Virus record (IMG/VR): IMGVR_UViG_3300029811_000049
Location: 1-38,541 of that record
DNA: 38,541 bases
Source: a virus
Direction: 5' to 3' (one strand)
The translations under genes were made by a program, and so were the position numbers. Positions 17,010 through 25,384 of this stretch are shown here, piece after piece (position 1 is the stretch's first letter; each line of letters starts with the position of its first letter). The notes beneath the pieces were generated by a model. That model was not told the DNA's origin. It did no database searches and saw nothing but the letters and a program-made list of their open reading frames with translations.

Positions 17010-17603
17010 ATGACTGAAATAAGTGAAGCTACAAAAATGTTTTTAAGAAATGTTATTCCGCAAATGGAACGGCATAGTCCTCAGGCGACTAAGTTTATTA
17101 AAATGGTTATGCCTAAAATACAAAGAATGAAAACGCTTAGAAGTGCAATGAACGCAACTTGGAAATCAATTCCTAAGCATTTGAAAACAAAAGAACTTAT
17201 GGGTGATATAACTCGGTGGGGAGAAATGACTAAAGAAGCCGTAAGATATAAAACAACTGGAGCTATGCCTTCTGAATTAACAAGAAGAGCAGCCGCAACC
17301 GCTCCTCCAGTAGCTAAAGGTATGATGTCAGCAGCTGCACCTCTAATTGGAGCAGGAGCTGCTGCTACAGCTGGTATGGCTTATCCAATGCACCGATTAG
17401 GACAAAGATTAGGTTATGGTATTGAGGAAAGACGAGCAGGCAGGCGATTACGACCAGCCGCAATGCCTTTTAGAGAAGTTGCTCGTCAATTACCAGGTGC
17501 TTCTGCAATAAGAGGATTACTTCAAAGAAGTTTAACTCCACAAATGTCATCTCCAACATTATTTGGTAAAATAAGAAGTGTAAGATTTAAGGAGGCAAAA
17601 TAA
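17010..17603 (+). CDS. Putative ejection protein, small
   Basis: 197 residues, basic, with a hydrophobic Ala/Gly-rich helix (APLIGAGAAATAGMAY) near residue 112-127 that could enter a membrane. It begins a trio of progressively larger genes before lysis, the place and number of the three ejection (pilot) proteins of P22-like phages that form a channel across the cell envelope. AGGAG precedes the ATG. Assigned from context and composition, not from a recognised domain. Confidence 0.45.
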   Translation: MTEISEATKMFLRNVIPQMERHSPQATKFIKMVMPKIQRMKTLRSAMNATWKSIPKHLKTKELMGDITRWGEMTKEAVRYKTTGAMPSELTRRAAATAPPVAKGMMSAAAPLIGAGAAATAGMAYPMHRLGQRLGYGIEERRAGRRLRPAAMPFREVARQLPGASAIRGLLQRSLTPQMSSPTLFGKIRSVRFKEAK

Positions 17604-17604
17604 T

Positions 17605-18957
17605 ATGAATGCAACAACTTTATCACAATACTATACCCAAAAGGGTCAAAAATTACCTTCTGTTTCAGAACGGGCTCCTACCTATGAGCAATATGGTTTA
17701 GGTAAAGCTGGTGAATATGCTGGGACAGCTGAACAAAATATTGCTCTTTTAGGTAAATTAACAGCTGGTGTTCCTACTCCTGCAACTGCTCCTAGAGCTC
17801 CTGCGATTGCACCTGCTTATCCTGGTGCTGCTTTATCTAAGGGTGAATTATATCGTTATAAAGGCAAACCCGAAGTTTATGAAAGAATAGGTGAGCAAGT
17901 TTTTCATATTCCTTCACCGTCTGCTCTTGAAACAAAATACGGAAAAGAAGGTTGGGGAGAAGTTGCTGAGCGACCAGAAGATTATACAAAAGCTATAAGC
18001 AGATTAGCTGGTGCAGGAATGGACCCAGCTACGGCATCTGCTATGGCTATGTATCAAAGAGGTGCATTAGAACCAGGTGCTGAAGGATATTATAAACCAT
18101 TATCAGAACGCTTACCTGAAGAATTAACAAGAGCAGGAGAAGAAGCTGGTGTTGGTCCAGCTCAAGAAAAGATTACGGCTGTTCAAGGTGAATTAACTAC
18201 TCTTGATGAAAAAATTAGAGATGTTGAAGGTAAAATGGCAAGAGCTGAGCAAGCAGTTTCTACTTCTCCTTATTTAACAACTTCAATGATTAGTGGCAAA
18301 ACACAAGCTATTAGAAGAGAATATGGAATTCAACTTAGTAATTTGAATAAGCAAAGACAAACAAAAGCTAGTGAATTAGGAATGGCTACTTCTGCATTAG
18401 GTAGAGCTGAATCAGCAAAATGGAAAGGTTTTGAGGCATTATCACAATTTGCTAGACAAGGAATGGTTGAAGAAACTGGTAGAGAATCAATGCCTTATGC
18501 AAAAGAATATCTTGAACATAAAGCAGCAGCTGAGAAACAAGAATTTGAACGGGACCTCGCTTTAGCAAGAACTAAAAAGGGTGGAGTATCTGGTGCAGAT
18601 GATACAGTTGGCTGGTCTAAATACGCAGCTGAATTAGGTCTTGTCGGTATGCCTTATAATACAGCTATGAAAGAATATGGTGAATATGAAACTAATAGAA
18701 GTCAAGGATTAAAAGCAGTTGAAGACGAAATTATTACACCTGAACAATATAATGCAGCAATGGCTGAACTTTATCCTGGAAAAGGTGAAGAAATTAGAGC
18801 TGATTTAGAAGCACAAGAACCTTCAGTATTAGAACAATGGATGGAAGGTCAAATGAAAGAGCCTGCTCCTGTGGATTGGCGTAAAGCGTTGCCGTGGAAA
18901 AGTCCTACTGAAGAAGCTGCAGGCGTAAGTGGATGGCGAGCATTGTTGCCGTGGTAA
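17605..18957 (+). CDS. Putative ejection protein, middle
   Basis: 450 residues, rich in Ala, Glu and Gln, with a long coiled-coil segment near 190-235 (ITAVQGELTTLDEKIRDVEG). No membrane segment is evident. The GGAGG site sits inside the last codons of the previous gene, so the two are coupled. Comparable internal virion proteins (P22 gp20-type in size and composition) are ejected with the DNA. The C-terminal motif with LPWKSPTEE and LLPW is repeated (ALPWK, ALLPW). Confidence 0.5.
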   Translation: MNATTLSQYYTQKGQKLPSVSERAPTYEQYGLGKAGEYAGTAEQNIALLGKLTAGVPTPATAPRAPAIAPAYPGAALSKGELYRYKGKPEVYERIGEQVFHIPSPSALETKYGKEGWGEVAERPEDYTKAISRLAGAGMDPATASAMAMYQRGALEPGAEGYYKPLSERLPEELTRAGEEAGVGPAQEKITAVQGELTTLDEKIRDVEGKMARAEQAVSTSPYLTTSMISGKTQAIRREYGIQLSNLNKQRQTKASELGMATSALGRAESAKWKGFEALSQFARQGMVEETGRESMPYAKEYLEHKAAAEKQEFERDLALARTKKGGVSGADDTVGWSKYAAELGLVGMPYNTAMKEYGEYETNRSQGLKAVEDEIITPEQYNAAMAELYPGKGEEIRADLEAQEPSVLEQWMEGQMKEPAPVDWRKALPWKSPTEEAAGVSGWRALLPW

Positions 18958-18972
18958 AATAATTAAAAAATT

Positions 18973-21900
18973 ATGTTAATAGATTGGAATAAAACTAAAG
19001 AGCAGCCAGTCGCACCTAAAGAGATAATTCCTACCACTGAAACTCCTGAAGGTAAAGGCATGGTTGATTGGACAAAATATGCTAAAGGAGAAACCGCTAA
19101 GGTTGCTCCAGAAGAACAAAAAGCATTAGATTGGACTGAAAGAGGATTTTGGGGAAAACTTGCTAGCTGGAAGACAGCTAAGGAAATTCCTTTTACTACT
19201 TATGAAACTTTAATTCCTAATGCTTGGAGAGAACAAATTGAAAAAGCAGGACAATTACCTCCACCAGCTAATATAGAGGAAATGTCAAGCAGACAGCAAG
19301 AATATAGTAAAGCATTTGTTCATGGTTTAAAGGAATTTGCTCAAGGTATAGGACATTTAGTTACACAGGCTGTTGCTACGCCTATCTTAGAAGTGGCTTA
19401 TCATACTACTCCCGAAAAAGTAGAAACTGTTGAGTTGCCTTTTGGATTAGGAACAGTTGGAACAATGGAAAAAAGAACCAGTGATTTACAATCATCTGGT
19501 TTTTCTGTGCCTGAATCTTATGCTTTAGCTATTACTGAAGATTTATTAGGATATTCTATTATTGGTAGCACAGCTTATGGTTTAGGTAAAAAGATAGGTG
19601 ATTTACCTAAAATGCCAATAACATTAAAAAAACCTTATGGAGAAAAATTACCTCCTAAAAAAATAGTAGGTATGGAAGAAATTACTAAGCCTGGCATTAG
19701 ACCTGGTGAGATTGCTTTACGACCAGAGCTAATTAGAAAAGGACCTAAAATAGAGGATATTATTAAGGTTACTGATAAAAAATTAGAAAAGCCAGTTCCA
19801 AAGATTCCAAAAGGTAAAAAATTAACTCCTGAAGCTTTAGCTTTTCAAAAAGAATTTAAGGTTACTGATTTACCCAGCTTAAAGAAATATGGTGATACTA
19901 TTGCTAAGATGTTAAAAATTGATAAACCTATTTCTTGGACTTGGAGAGATAAAGGTGCTGGGGGTTATCATCATGTTACTCGGTGGATAGATGATAAACC
20001 AATGGCTCATAAGATTTTAGTTAGAGGAGATAAAGGAGGATTAAAGCGTCCTTATCCTACTACTTTTACATTCAAAGGTGAAAAAATACCAGCTGCTTCT
20101 CAAAGAGGAATAAAACATGTTATTGTTCATGAATTATTACATATTAAAAAACCGCCTATTGTTCGTCCAGGTAAAAGAAGATTTGTTCACCACCCAGCTT
20201 TTAAAGCTGGATTACTTAAAGCAGAACAGTTAATTGATAGACAAAATCAATTACAGAGAATTAGTCCAAGAATGTTATATGAAGTTCAAGCTAAAACACC
20301 AGAAGGAATAAGAAGCGTTAGAATTACTGGTAAAGAATTAGTAGATGAGTTAATGCTTCAACACTCTTTTCCAGGTGAAATCAAAGCTCCGATTAAAGCA
20401 TTTAGAAAAATAGGCAAGACCAAAGAGGACCCAAGATTATTAACAGAAATAAGTGAATTAGGCGACTTAAAAGAAAATATGCCTCAGGTAAAAACGCCAG
20501 TCGGAGCTACGAATAAACAAAAACAGATTGCTCATATTTTATCCAAGAAAAGAGAATTAACGGCCGAAGAATGGAATACGCTTAAAGAACAATTAACTGG
20601 CAAGAAAACAATGAAAGATATGAGCTTTGAGGAAGCTCAGAGAGTTATTTCTCATTTAATGGATAAAGAGATTACGGTTAAGAAACCTATTTTTACTTCT
20701 ACCGAAGTTATTGCTAATAAAAATATCCAAAAACTTAAAAAGGACATGACTATTTTATCTTTTTGGAAAACACCTCGCAGAATGATACCTGAGGTTTATC
20801 AACCATTTTCTATTGCTAATAGAACAATGCTTTTAGAACTTGAAACATTAAATAAAACATTGACTGATTTATTCAAAAAGCATGGTGTAAAAAGACACAA
20901 AGAATCTGACTACAAAATTGGTCAATATCTTGATGGTAAAAAAGTTGTTTTAACTGACGCTGAAATGATTGTTGCTAAAAACATTAGAGGTTTATTTGAT
21001 AGCTTGTTTGAAAGAACAGGAGCGCCGCCTGAGAGATATTTGAATCATTATATTACTTGGATAAGAGAGCAATTTCCTAAGGGCTATAAGGATTTGCCTT
21101 ATGATGTTGAAGGAACTGTGCCAAAAGAAATTTGGTTAAAATTTTTACAACCCAGAGAAGCGAAAATAGCACCCTCTAAACTTTCTGTTTTTGATGCTCT
21201 TAATGTTTATATTCCAGTTACTCTTAGAAAAATTTATTACGACCCAGCATTGTTAAAGGTTAAACCTGTCATTAAGAATTTGCCTCAAAATAAAGCTAAG
21301 TATGCCCGTAAATGGATTGATAAAGTTTTAGGCAGACCTGGAGCAACTGATTTGCTTACTTCTGCTTTCTTAAATAAGGTAGAAATGTGGATGGCTGAAA
21401 TGAGTTATAAAATGACTGGCAAACCACGATTTGTTAAATTGCCAACACCAACCAGAATATCACGAAACATTTGTCGTGTTTATTATAATCTTTATCTTGG
21501 TTTAGCTATTGATTCAGCTTTGAAAAACCTGACACAGCCAATCTTGACAGTTTCAAGAGTTGGTTTATTTCCAGTAACGAGAGCTTATATGAGATTGCTT
21601 AGACCACAAGTTCCTATTTGGGCTTCTAAGAAGTTTCCAAGATTTACCAGAATAACTGAGGCAATAGTGCCTGGTGCAAAAGTGGGTAGATTGGCTCGCC
21701 AAGAAGTTATTAACAGTGGAGTGCTTAAAGAATTCATAAATGTTTTAGAACGGCAACCGACTGCTTTTAAGTTTGGCATAAGAAAATTGGAGGATATTAA
21801 CCTTACTCCATTCCAAGTGGCTGAGTTTATTAACAGAGGAGTTACTTATTTAGCCGCCAAAGAGGTTTTTATTAAAAAATACGGCTCCAAATTATCTGAT

Positions 21901-22761
21901 GTAAAAGCAATGGCGTTAGTTGAAAAAAATGCTCGGAAATTTGCCAGAGATATTACGAAAGATACTCAGTTTGAATATGGTGTTTTGGGAACATCACCAT
22001 ATTTACAAGGACCAGTTACTAGAGTGGCTACTCAGTTTCTCTCCTTTCCAATGAAATTAACTGAAACATTGCTTCATTGGGGAACAACACCTGGTCAGAG
22101 AATGTATTTAATGAGATACATTGTTGCGACTGGTATGCTGACTTACACAACTAGAGCGGCACTTGGAATTGATTTAGCAACCATTTGGGGTCCAACTGGA
22201 ATGTATCCTTCTCCTTCACAAATTAGACAAGGTTTAGTTCCTTTTGGTCAAACAATGATGACCGCCTTAGAGGGCGATTGGGACGAACTAATTGAAAGAC
22301 ATTATCCACGATACCCTGTTAAATTATTTAGAGTAATTGAAGGATTACAACAGGGCGAAGTAAGAGATGAAAAAGGTCGGCTTAGATTTGAAACCACTAC
22401 CAAAGAACAGGTATTTTGGGCGTTAGGATTAACTACGCTCAATACCAAACAAAGACGGGTGGCTTATGACGATATTAGAGATTTAACTGAGGAATATACT
22501 GAAGCTAGAAACGCTGTTTATAAAAATTTAATTGATAATAAAAATGCTCATGAAGCTGTAAAAATAATGAATGAATGGAATTCAAAAGCAATTAAAGATG
22601 TTTTTAAGATAATTAAAGAAAATAATATGAAATTAACTGATAAAAATATCACTACTATCGTTAAGAAATATACGATTGAATTAACTGACCAAGATTTTAT
22701 TAGAGAATTAAGATATAGACAAACACCTGCCCTTGAACGCATGATGGGGATTATGCGATAA
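18973..22761 (+). CDS. Large internal virion protein with SprT-like zinc protease motif
   Basis: 1262 residues, basic, the largest gene here. Residues 386-390 read HELLH, followed by HH at 406-407 within RRFVHHPAFK. HExxH plus a third His about 16 residues later followed by Pro-X-Phe resembles the SprT/zincin active site (HExxH...HGxxF). The C-terminal half, including LYLGLAIDSALKNLTQPILT near 840 and hydrophobic helices near 1040-1090, resembles large polyvalent phage proteins. An ejected protein that carries a protease could open the envelope or process companion proteins. The N-terminal region is Pro/Lys-rich. No Shine-Dalgarno is evident. Confidence 0.6.
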   Translation: MLIDWNKTKEQPVAPKEIIPTTETPEGKGMVDWTKYAKGETAKVAPEEQKALDWTERGFWGKLASWKTAKEIPFTTYETLIPNAWREQIEKAGQLPPPANIEEMSSRQQEYSKAFVHGLKEFAQGIGHLVTQAVATPILEVAYHTTPEKVETVELPFGLGTVGTMEKRTSDLQSSGFSVPESYALAITEDLLGYSIIGSTAYGLGKKIGDLPKMPITLKKPYGEKLPPKKIVGMEEITKPGIRPGEIALRPELIRKGPKIEDIIKVTDKKLEKPVPKIPKGKKLTPEALAFQKEFKVTDLPSLKKYGDTIAKMLKIDKPISWTWRDKGAGGYHHVTRWIDDKPMAHKILVRGDKGGLKRPYPTTFTFKGEKIPAASQRGIKHVIVHELLHIKKPPIVRPGKRRFVHHPAFKAGLLKAEQLIDRQNQLQRISPRMLYEVQAKTPEGIRSVRITGKELVDELMLQHSFPGEIKAPIKAFRKIGKTKEDPRLLTEISELGDLKENMPQVKTPVGATNKQKQIAHILSKKRELTAEEWNTLKEQLTGKKTMKDMSFEEAQRVISHLMDKEITVKKPIFTSTEVIANKNIQKLKKDMTILSFWKTPRRMIPEVYQPFSIANRTMLLELETLNKTLTDLFKKHGVKRHKESDYKIGQYLDGKKVVLTDAEMIVAKNIRGLFDSLFERTGAPPERYLNHYITWIREQFPKGYKDLPYDVEGTVPKEIWLKFLQPREAKIAPSKLSVFDALNVYIPVTLRKIYYDPALLKVKPVIKNLPQNKAKYARKWIDKVLGRPGATDLLTSAFLNKVEMWMAEMSYKMTGKPRFVKLPTPTRISRNICRVYYNLYLGLAIDSALKNLTQPILTVSRVGLFPVTRAYMRLLRPQVPIWASKKFPRFTRITEAIVPGAKVGRLARQEVINSGVLKEFINVLERQPTAFKFGIRKLEDINLTPFQVAEFINRGVTYLAAKEVFIKKYGSKLSDVKAMALVEKNARKFARDITKDTQFEYGVLGTSPYLQGPVTRVATQFLSFPMKLTETLLHWGTTPGQRMYLMRYIVATGMLTYTTRAALGIDLATIWGPTGMYPSPSQIRQGLVPFGQTMMTALEGDWDELIERHYPRYPVKLFRVIEGLQQGEVRDEKGRLRFETTTKEQVFWALGLTTLNTKQRRVAYDDIRDLTEEYTEARNAVYKNLIDNKNAHEAVKIMNEWNSKAIKDVFKIIKENNMKLTDKNITTIVKKYTIELTDQDFIRELRYRQTPALERMMGIMR

Positions 22762-22774
22762 TAAAAAAACTATT

Positions 22775-23011
22775 ATGAAAGATACAGAATTCAAAATAGA
22801 TGTAATGTTTAAATTAGGAAAAATAGAACAACATTTAAAAATGTTAAATAGCAAAGTAGAAAGTCATACTAAGCAAATTAACGAAAATGAGAAAAGAATA
22901 GACAAACACGATGTTATTTGGGGAAAAATTGGTATTATTGTTGTAGCTGGTATATTTGCTGTTTCAAAAGGAATTGATGTTGGAGTAGATTGGATTAAAA
23001 ATAGATTTTAA
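22775..23011 (+). CDS. XhlA-like holin/holin-associated protein
   Basis: 78 residues: an amphipathic coiled coil (KLGKIEQHLKMLNSKVESHT) followed by one C-terminal membrane helix (IGIIVVAGIFAVSKGIDVG) and a short charged tail. The layout is that of XhlA-type hemolysin/holin accessory proteins, which work with a holin and an amidase in lysis cassettes of low-GC hosts. It starts 13 bases after the large virion gene, preceded by AAAACTATTATG-like sequence without a Shine-Dalgarno. Confidence 0.6.
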   Translation: MKDTEFKIDVMFKLGKIEQHLKMLNSKVESHTKQINENEKRIDKHDVIWGKIGIIVVAGIFAVSKGIDVGVDWIKNRF

Positions 23012-23026
23012 TAGTTCCTTAATAAT

Positions 23027-23084
23027 ATAGGCAACTCATCAATAAGAAAGACAAATGTAGCTCTTTCACCGATGACTTGCCTAT
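23027..23084 (+). promoter_or_regulatory. Hairpin 1 of the endolysin leader
   Basis: ATAGGCAACTCATC (23027-23040) pairs with GATGACTTGCCTAT (23071-23084), 13 of 14 bases, across a 30-base loop. It begins 15 bases after the XhlA-like stop. No T-run follows. Its right end is shared with the next stem, so the two compete for four bases. Confidence 0.6.
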
Positions 23085-23139
23085 CTTTTCCTGAAGCCCT
23101 TTTATTTGTTTGTTTCTTTCAGGGCTTCAGAAAAAGATA
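23082..23139 (+). promoter_or_regulatory. Hairpin 2 of the endolysin leader
   Basis: A 19-bp stem with one mismatch: TATCTTTTCCTGAAGCCCT (23082-23100) and AGGGCTTCAGAAAAAGATA (23121-23139) around a T-rich loop. It is the strongest stem in the gap and could terminate or slow the upstream transcript. Its right arm overlaps the -35 region of the promoter that follows. Confidence 0.6.
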
Positions 23140-23154
23140 AGAAAAAGGTATAAT
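23126..23154 (+). promoter_or_regulatory. Possible endolysin promoter
   Basis: A perfect -10, TATAAT (23149-23154), lies 17 bp after TTCAGA (23126-23131), which keeps 4 of 6 -35 bases. Transcription would begin near 23161, right at the next stem. The -35 is weak, so this is a candidate only. Confidence 0.4.
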
Positions 23155-23158
23155 AAAA

Positions 23159-23202
23159 AAGAGAAGAACGAATATGGTCTTCAATTAGTTCGTTCTTCTC
23201 TT
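23159..23202 (+). promoter_or_regulatory. Hairpin 3: 5'-end stem before the endolysin ATG
   Basis: AAGAGAAGAACGAA (23159-23172) and TTCGTTCTTCTCTT (23189-23202) pair perfectly over 14 bp. The stem ends 8 bases before the endolysin ATG, and no Shine-Dalgarno lies between. Thus initiation must depend on the structure, a purine-rich arm exposed when it opens, or a coupled mechanism; a delay of lysis is one possible purpose. Confidence 0.6.
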
Positions 23203-23210
23203 ATAATAAT

Positions 23211-23720
23211 ATGTTGATATATCCTCTTGAAGATAAAACTTATATTACTCAAAGATTTGGTGAAAATCCTCAAATCTATAAACGATTTGGACTTAAAGGA
23301 CATAATGGTATTGATTTCAGAACTAAGTATCCTGATACTCCTCAAGGTAGAAGATATATTTATGCGGTTAAAAATGGCAGAGTTTTAGTTATAAAAAATC
23401 AGGGTTCAAGCGGATATGGACTTTATATCAGATTAGCTCATGAAGGCACAGAACAAACCGTTTATGCTCATTTAGCTAGAAGCTATGTTAATGTTGGTCA
23501 AGTAGTTAAGCAAGGTGATAAAATTGGACTAACCGATAATACTGGATTTTCTACAGCTGCTCATCTTCATTTTGGTTATAGACCAAATGGTTTTAATTAT
23601 AATAACGGTTATCGTGGTTATGTTGATCCTCTACTTTTACTGAAGAAACCTATATCTGAAATATCAATTAACAGAGAAATTATTAAAAAGAAAATAATTG
23701 ATTTAGTGAAAAAATTATAA
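23211..23720 (+). CDS. M23 family peptidase endolysin
   Basis: 169 residues, a single zinc endopeptidase domain of the M23/LytM type, which cleaves peptide cross-links in peptidoglycan. The first metal motif is GHNGIDF (His-X3-Asp, about residues 30-36), the second HLHFG (about 121-125). There is no signal peptide, cell-wall-binding repeat or membrane anchor, so export should depend on the neighbouring holin-like proteins. The ATG has no Shine-Dalgarno and follows a strong stem. Confidence 0.9.
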   Translation: MLIYPLEDKTYITQRFGENPQIYKRFGLKGHNGIDFRTKYPDTPQGRRYIYAVKNGRVLVIKNQGSSGYGLYIRLAHEGTEQTVYAHLARSYVNVGQVVKQGDKIGLTDNTGFSTAAHLHFGYRPNGFNYNNGYRGYVDPLLLLKKPISEISINREIIKKKIIDLVKKL

Positions 23721-23733
23721 GGAGAAAATCTTT

Positions 23734-24078
23734 ATGGAGATTATTAAACAATTAAGCAAAGCAAGATTGTGGTCACTCTACGAAAAAGGTCAGATAAAAA
23801 TAATTAAAAGGAGGACAAAAAAAATGAGAATAAAAAAACTATTATACAATAGCCGTAATAAGCGAATAGCAATGAGATTTATAGAAATCTTTATTGTTGC
23901 GGGTCTAATCGCTATATTAGATTCTCCTGAATTAAGTAGTTTATTACCACCTGTTTATATTGCTATTTTAGCTGCTGTGGTTAAAGCAATGAGAGAAACA
24001 TCTGATAAAGTTGAGTTTCAGAATACACATACAGAAGTTCCAAATCTTAAAGATATTAAAACTGAAATAAACAAATAA
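23734..24078 (+). CDS. Putative holin with possible dual start
   Basis: 114 residues from the first ATG (AAGGAG upstream), or 84 from an internal in-frame ATG at 23824 that has an even better site (AGGAGG, 8 bp spacing). The shared part has a hydrophobic stretch (FIEIFIVAGLIAILDS and LPPVYIAILAAVV, two membrane helices) and a polar tail. Two start codons giving a long and a short form are typical of holin/antiholin pairs, where the extra positively charged N-terminus delays hole formation. The N-terminal extra part is indeed Lys/Arg-rich. Alternatively only the shorter form is made. Confidence 0.55.
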   Translation: MEIIKQLSKARLWSLYEKGQIKIIKRRTKKMRIKKLLYNSRNKRIAMRFIEIFIVAGLIAILDSPELSSLLPPVYIAILAAVVKAMRETSDKVEFQNTHTEVPNLKDIKTEINK

Positions 24079-24092
24079 GAATTATCTAAAAG

Positions 24093-24122
24093 AAAAAATC
24101 CCTCTATATTGAGGGGTTTTTC
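24093..24122. terminator. Bidirectional intrinsic terminator
   Basis: AAAAAA-TCCCTC-TATATT-GAGGGG-TTTTTTC: a CCCTC/GAGGG stem extended by A/T pairs with T-runs on both strands. It lies exactly where the rightward late operon meets the leftward early operon, and serves both. The last codons of the leftward gene that follows run into it. Confidence 0.85.
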
Positions 24123-24307
24123 TTTTCAAGTATTTTAGCTTGTTTCTTTATCCAAAAATCCAAAGATTCTCTTACAAACACACTGTTGTTATATTTATTG
24201 GATTTTATTTTATTTTTTTTTAATTGATAAACAATAGAAGAAATATCTTTATGATGATTTTCAGTTATCAAAAATAGAACTCTTTTTAATTTTTTAATTT
24301 TAATCAT
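24104..24307 (-). CDS. Small basic protein, unknown
   Basis: 67 residues, Lys-rich (IKIKKLKRVLFL start). Its C-terminal half (NNSVFVRESLDFWIKKQAK) resembles the second helix of ribbon-helix-helix or similar small DNA-binding folds, but this is weak. It is the last gene of the leftward operon and ends inside the bidirectional terminator. It overlaps the end of the nuclease gene by 4 bases, so translation is coupled. Confidence 0.45.
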   Translation of the reverse strand: MIKIKKLKRVLFLITENHHKDISSIVYQLKKNKIKSNKYNNSVFVRESLDFWIKKQAKILEKKNPSI

Positions 24308-24603
24308 AATTGTTTTTCTAAGTCATCAACACTTCTTGCGACAATAGCTATGCCACCACATGCTTTTACCTGGTCAAGAAATAGTTGTTGATATTCGGTA
24401 AGTTTTCCTTTTTCTGTTTTAACTTCAATGGCTATAAATTGACCATTTTTACAAGCAACTAAATCACTAATACCTTTTTGACGAGGTGGAATATATTGAC
24501 CTGTTGCTTGTTTATAAATTCCTGTGTTATTTATTTTAATAACAAGATAACCATTCCATTCTAGCCATTCAGTTATTACTTTTTGTATATCTTGTTCCTT
24601 CAT
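24304..24603 (-). CDS. VRR-NUC domain nuclease
   Basis: 99 residues, a complete small VRR-NUC fold. The catalytic set of the restriction-nuclease-like family is seen: an early Glu in a helix (QKVITEWLEWNG), GISDLVACKNG with the metal-binding Asp, and FIAIEVKTEKGKLTEYQ with Glu-X-Lys and a Gln. Stand-alone phage versions may act on branched DNA such as Holliday junctions, which the packaging motor needs removed. A near-consensus promoter ends just before the ATG, so the message may be leaderless. Confidence 0.85.
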   Translation of the reverse strand: MKEQDIQKVITEWLEWNGYLVIKINNTGIYKQATGQYIPPRQKGISDLVACKNGQFIAIEVKTEKGKLTEYQQLFLDQVKACGGIAIVARSVDDLEKQL

Positions 24604-24609
24604 AACTCC

Positions 24610-24638
24610 ATTATATACTCTTAGTATTTTTCAGTCAA
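24610..24638 (-). promoter_or_regulatory. Near-consensus promoter giving a possibly leaderless transcript
   Basis: On the minus strand TTGACT (24638-24633) is followed after exactly 17 bp by TATAAT (24615-24610). Only six bases separate the -10 box from the nuclease ATG, so the normal start point would be the A of that ATG. The -35 touches the stop codon of the preceding gene. Confidence 0.65.
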
Positions 24639-24872
24639 TTATTCTTTTAACAAGTTAAAATCAGGATAAAAGAAATCCCGTGCTTCAGTGATAGAAGTTA
24701 TTTTACCACAAAAGTCGCACTTACCTTTATGATATGTGCTACATAAATATTTTTTTTGCTCTGGTTCTTTTCCGTATTTCTTTAAGATAGTTAGCCGATT
24801 AGCTTTAATTCCGCAGTCATCGCAAACATTTTTAATTGTAGTGTTTAAGTTGTTGCTATTTAATTTATTCAT
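24639..24872 (-). CDS. Small zinc-binding protein, unknown
   Basis: 77 residues with two Cys pairs, VCDDCG and CDFCG, plus a single Cys and His between them (YLCSTYHKGKC), a probable zinc-ribbon or treble-clef arrangement. Such proteins commonly bind nucleic acid. It follows another zinc protein by 3 bp. No catalytic residues are evident. Confidence 0.6.
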   Translation of the reverse strand: MNKLNSNNLNTTIKNVCDDCGIKANRLTILKKYGKEPEQKKYLCSTYHKGKCDFCGKITSITEARDFFYPDFNLLKE

Positions 24873-24875
24873 TGT

Positions 24876-25124
24876 TTATTTTAATAATTTTCCACCGATT
24901 GCTACTAAATAACTACTTTTACCGCATTTTACAAAAGCAAGCATTTTACTTTCTTTGCCCGTTTTTATATCAATTCCATATTCAACTTTATGAAATTTCT
25001 TACAATGTGGACAAAGAGCAGTTTTTCCGACTTCTGGCTGTCCATCTAATTCTCCATTTCCAACAGCAAAATAAGGAATTCCCTCAAATTTACCAGAGCT
25101 ACCAATTTTCTTTTTTTTAGTCAT
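24876..25124 (-). CDS. Small zinc-ribbon protein, unknown
   Basis: 82 residues. LCPHCKKFHKVEYG provides a Cys-X2-Cys knuckle, and a single later Cys (VKCGKSSYLVAIGGK) may complete it. The N-terminus is Lys/Gly-rich. The start codon overlaps the preceding stop (ATGA). It resembles the many unassigned knuckle proteins in the early regions of phages. Confidence 0.6.
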   Translation of the reverse strand: MTKKKKIGSSGKFEGIPYFAVGNGELDGQPEVGKTALCPHCKKFHKVEYGIDIKTGKESKMLAFVKCGKSSYLVAIGGKLLK

Positions 25125-25384
25125 TTAATTAGTTTTTTAATTACTTCATCAAACGCGTCATTCTTTCCAAATCTTGCTTCTAATGAAATCATATAATCTT
25201 CTGTGTTTGCTGATTGTAGAGTTTTTATTTTGGTGATTATCTTCTTGCGTTGATTTGTTTTGATTTGGGAGATGAAAGTTTTGAGGTCAGAATACATTTC
25301 CTCATAATCGCAACACTCAAAACAACTTCCACCTTTTTTAACAAATTTTGTTTTATCAAATTGTTTAATTTCTTTGTTAGTCAT
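25121..25384 (-). CDS. Hypothetical helical protein
   Basis: 87 residues with one CFECC cysteine cluster in the first third and a long helical remainder (YSDLKTFISQIKTNQRKKIIT). It overlaps its neighbours at both ends by 4 and 8 bases, as in a tightly packed early operon. Ends in TGA. No family recognised. Confidence 0.5.
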   Translation of the reverse strand: MTNKEIKQFDKTKFVKKGGSCFECCDYEEMYSDLKTFISQIKTNQRKKIITKIKTLQSANTEDYMISLEARFGKNDAFDEVIKKLIK

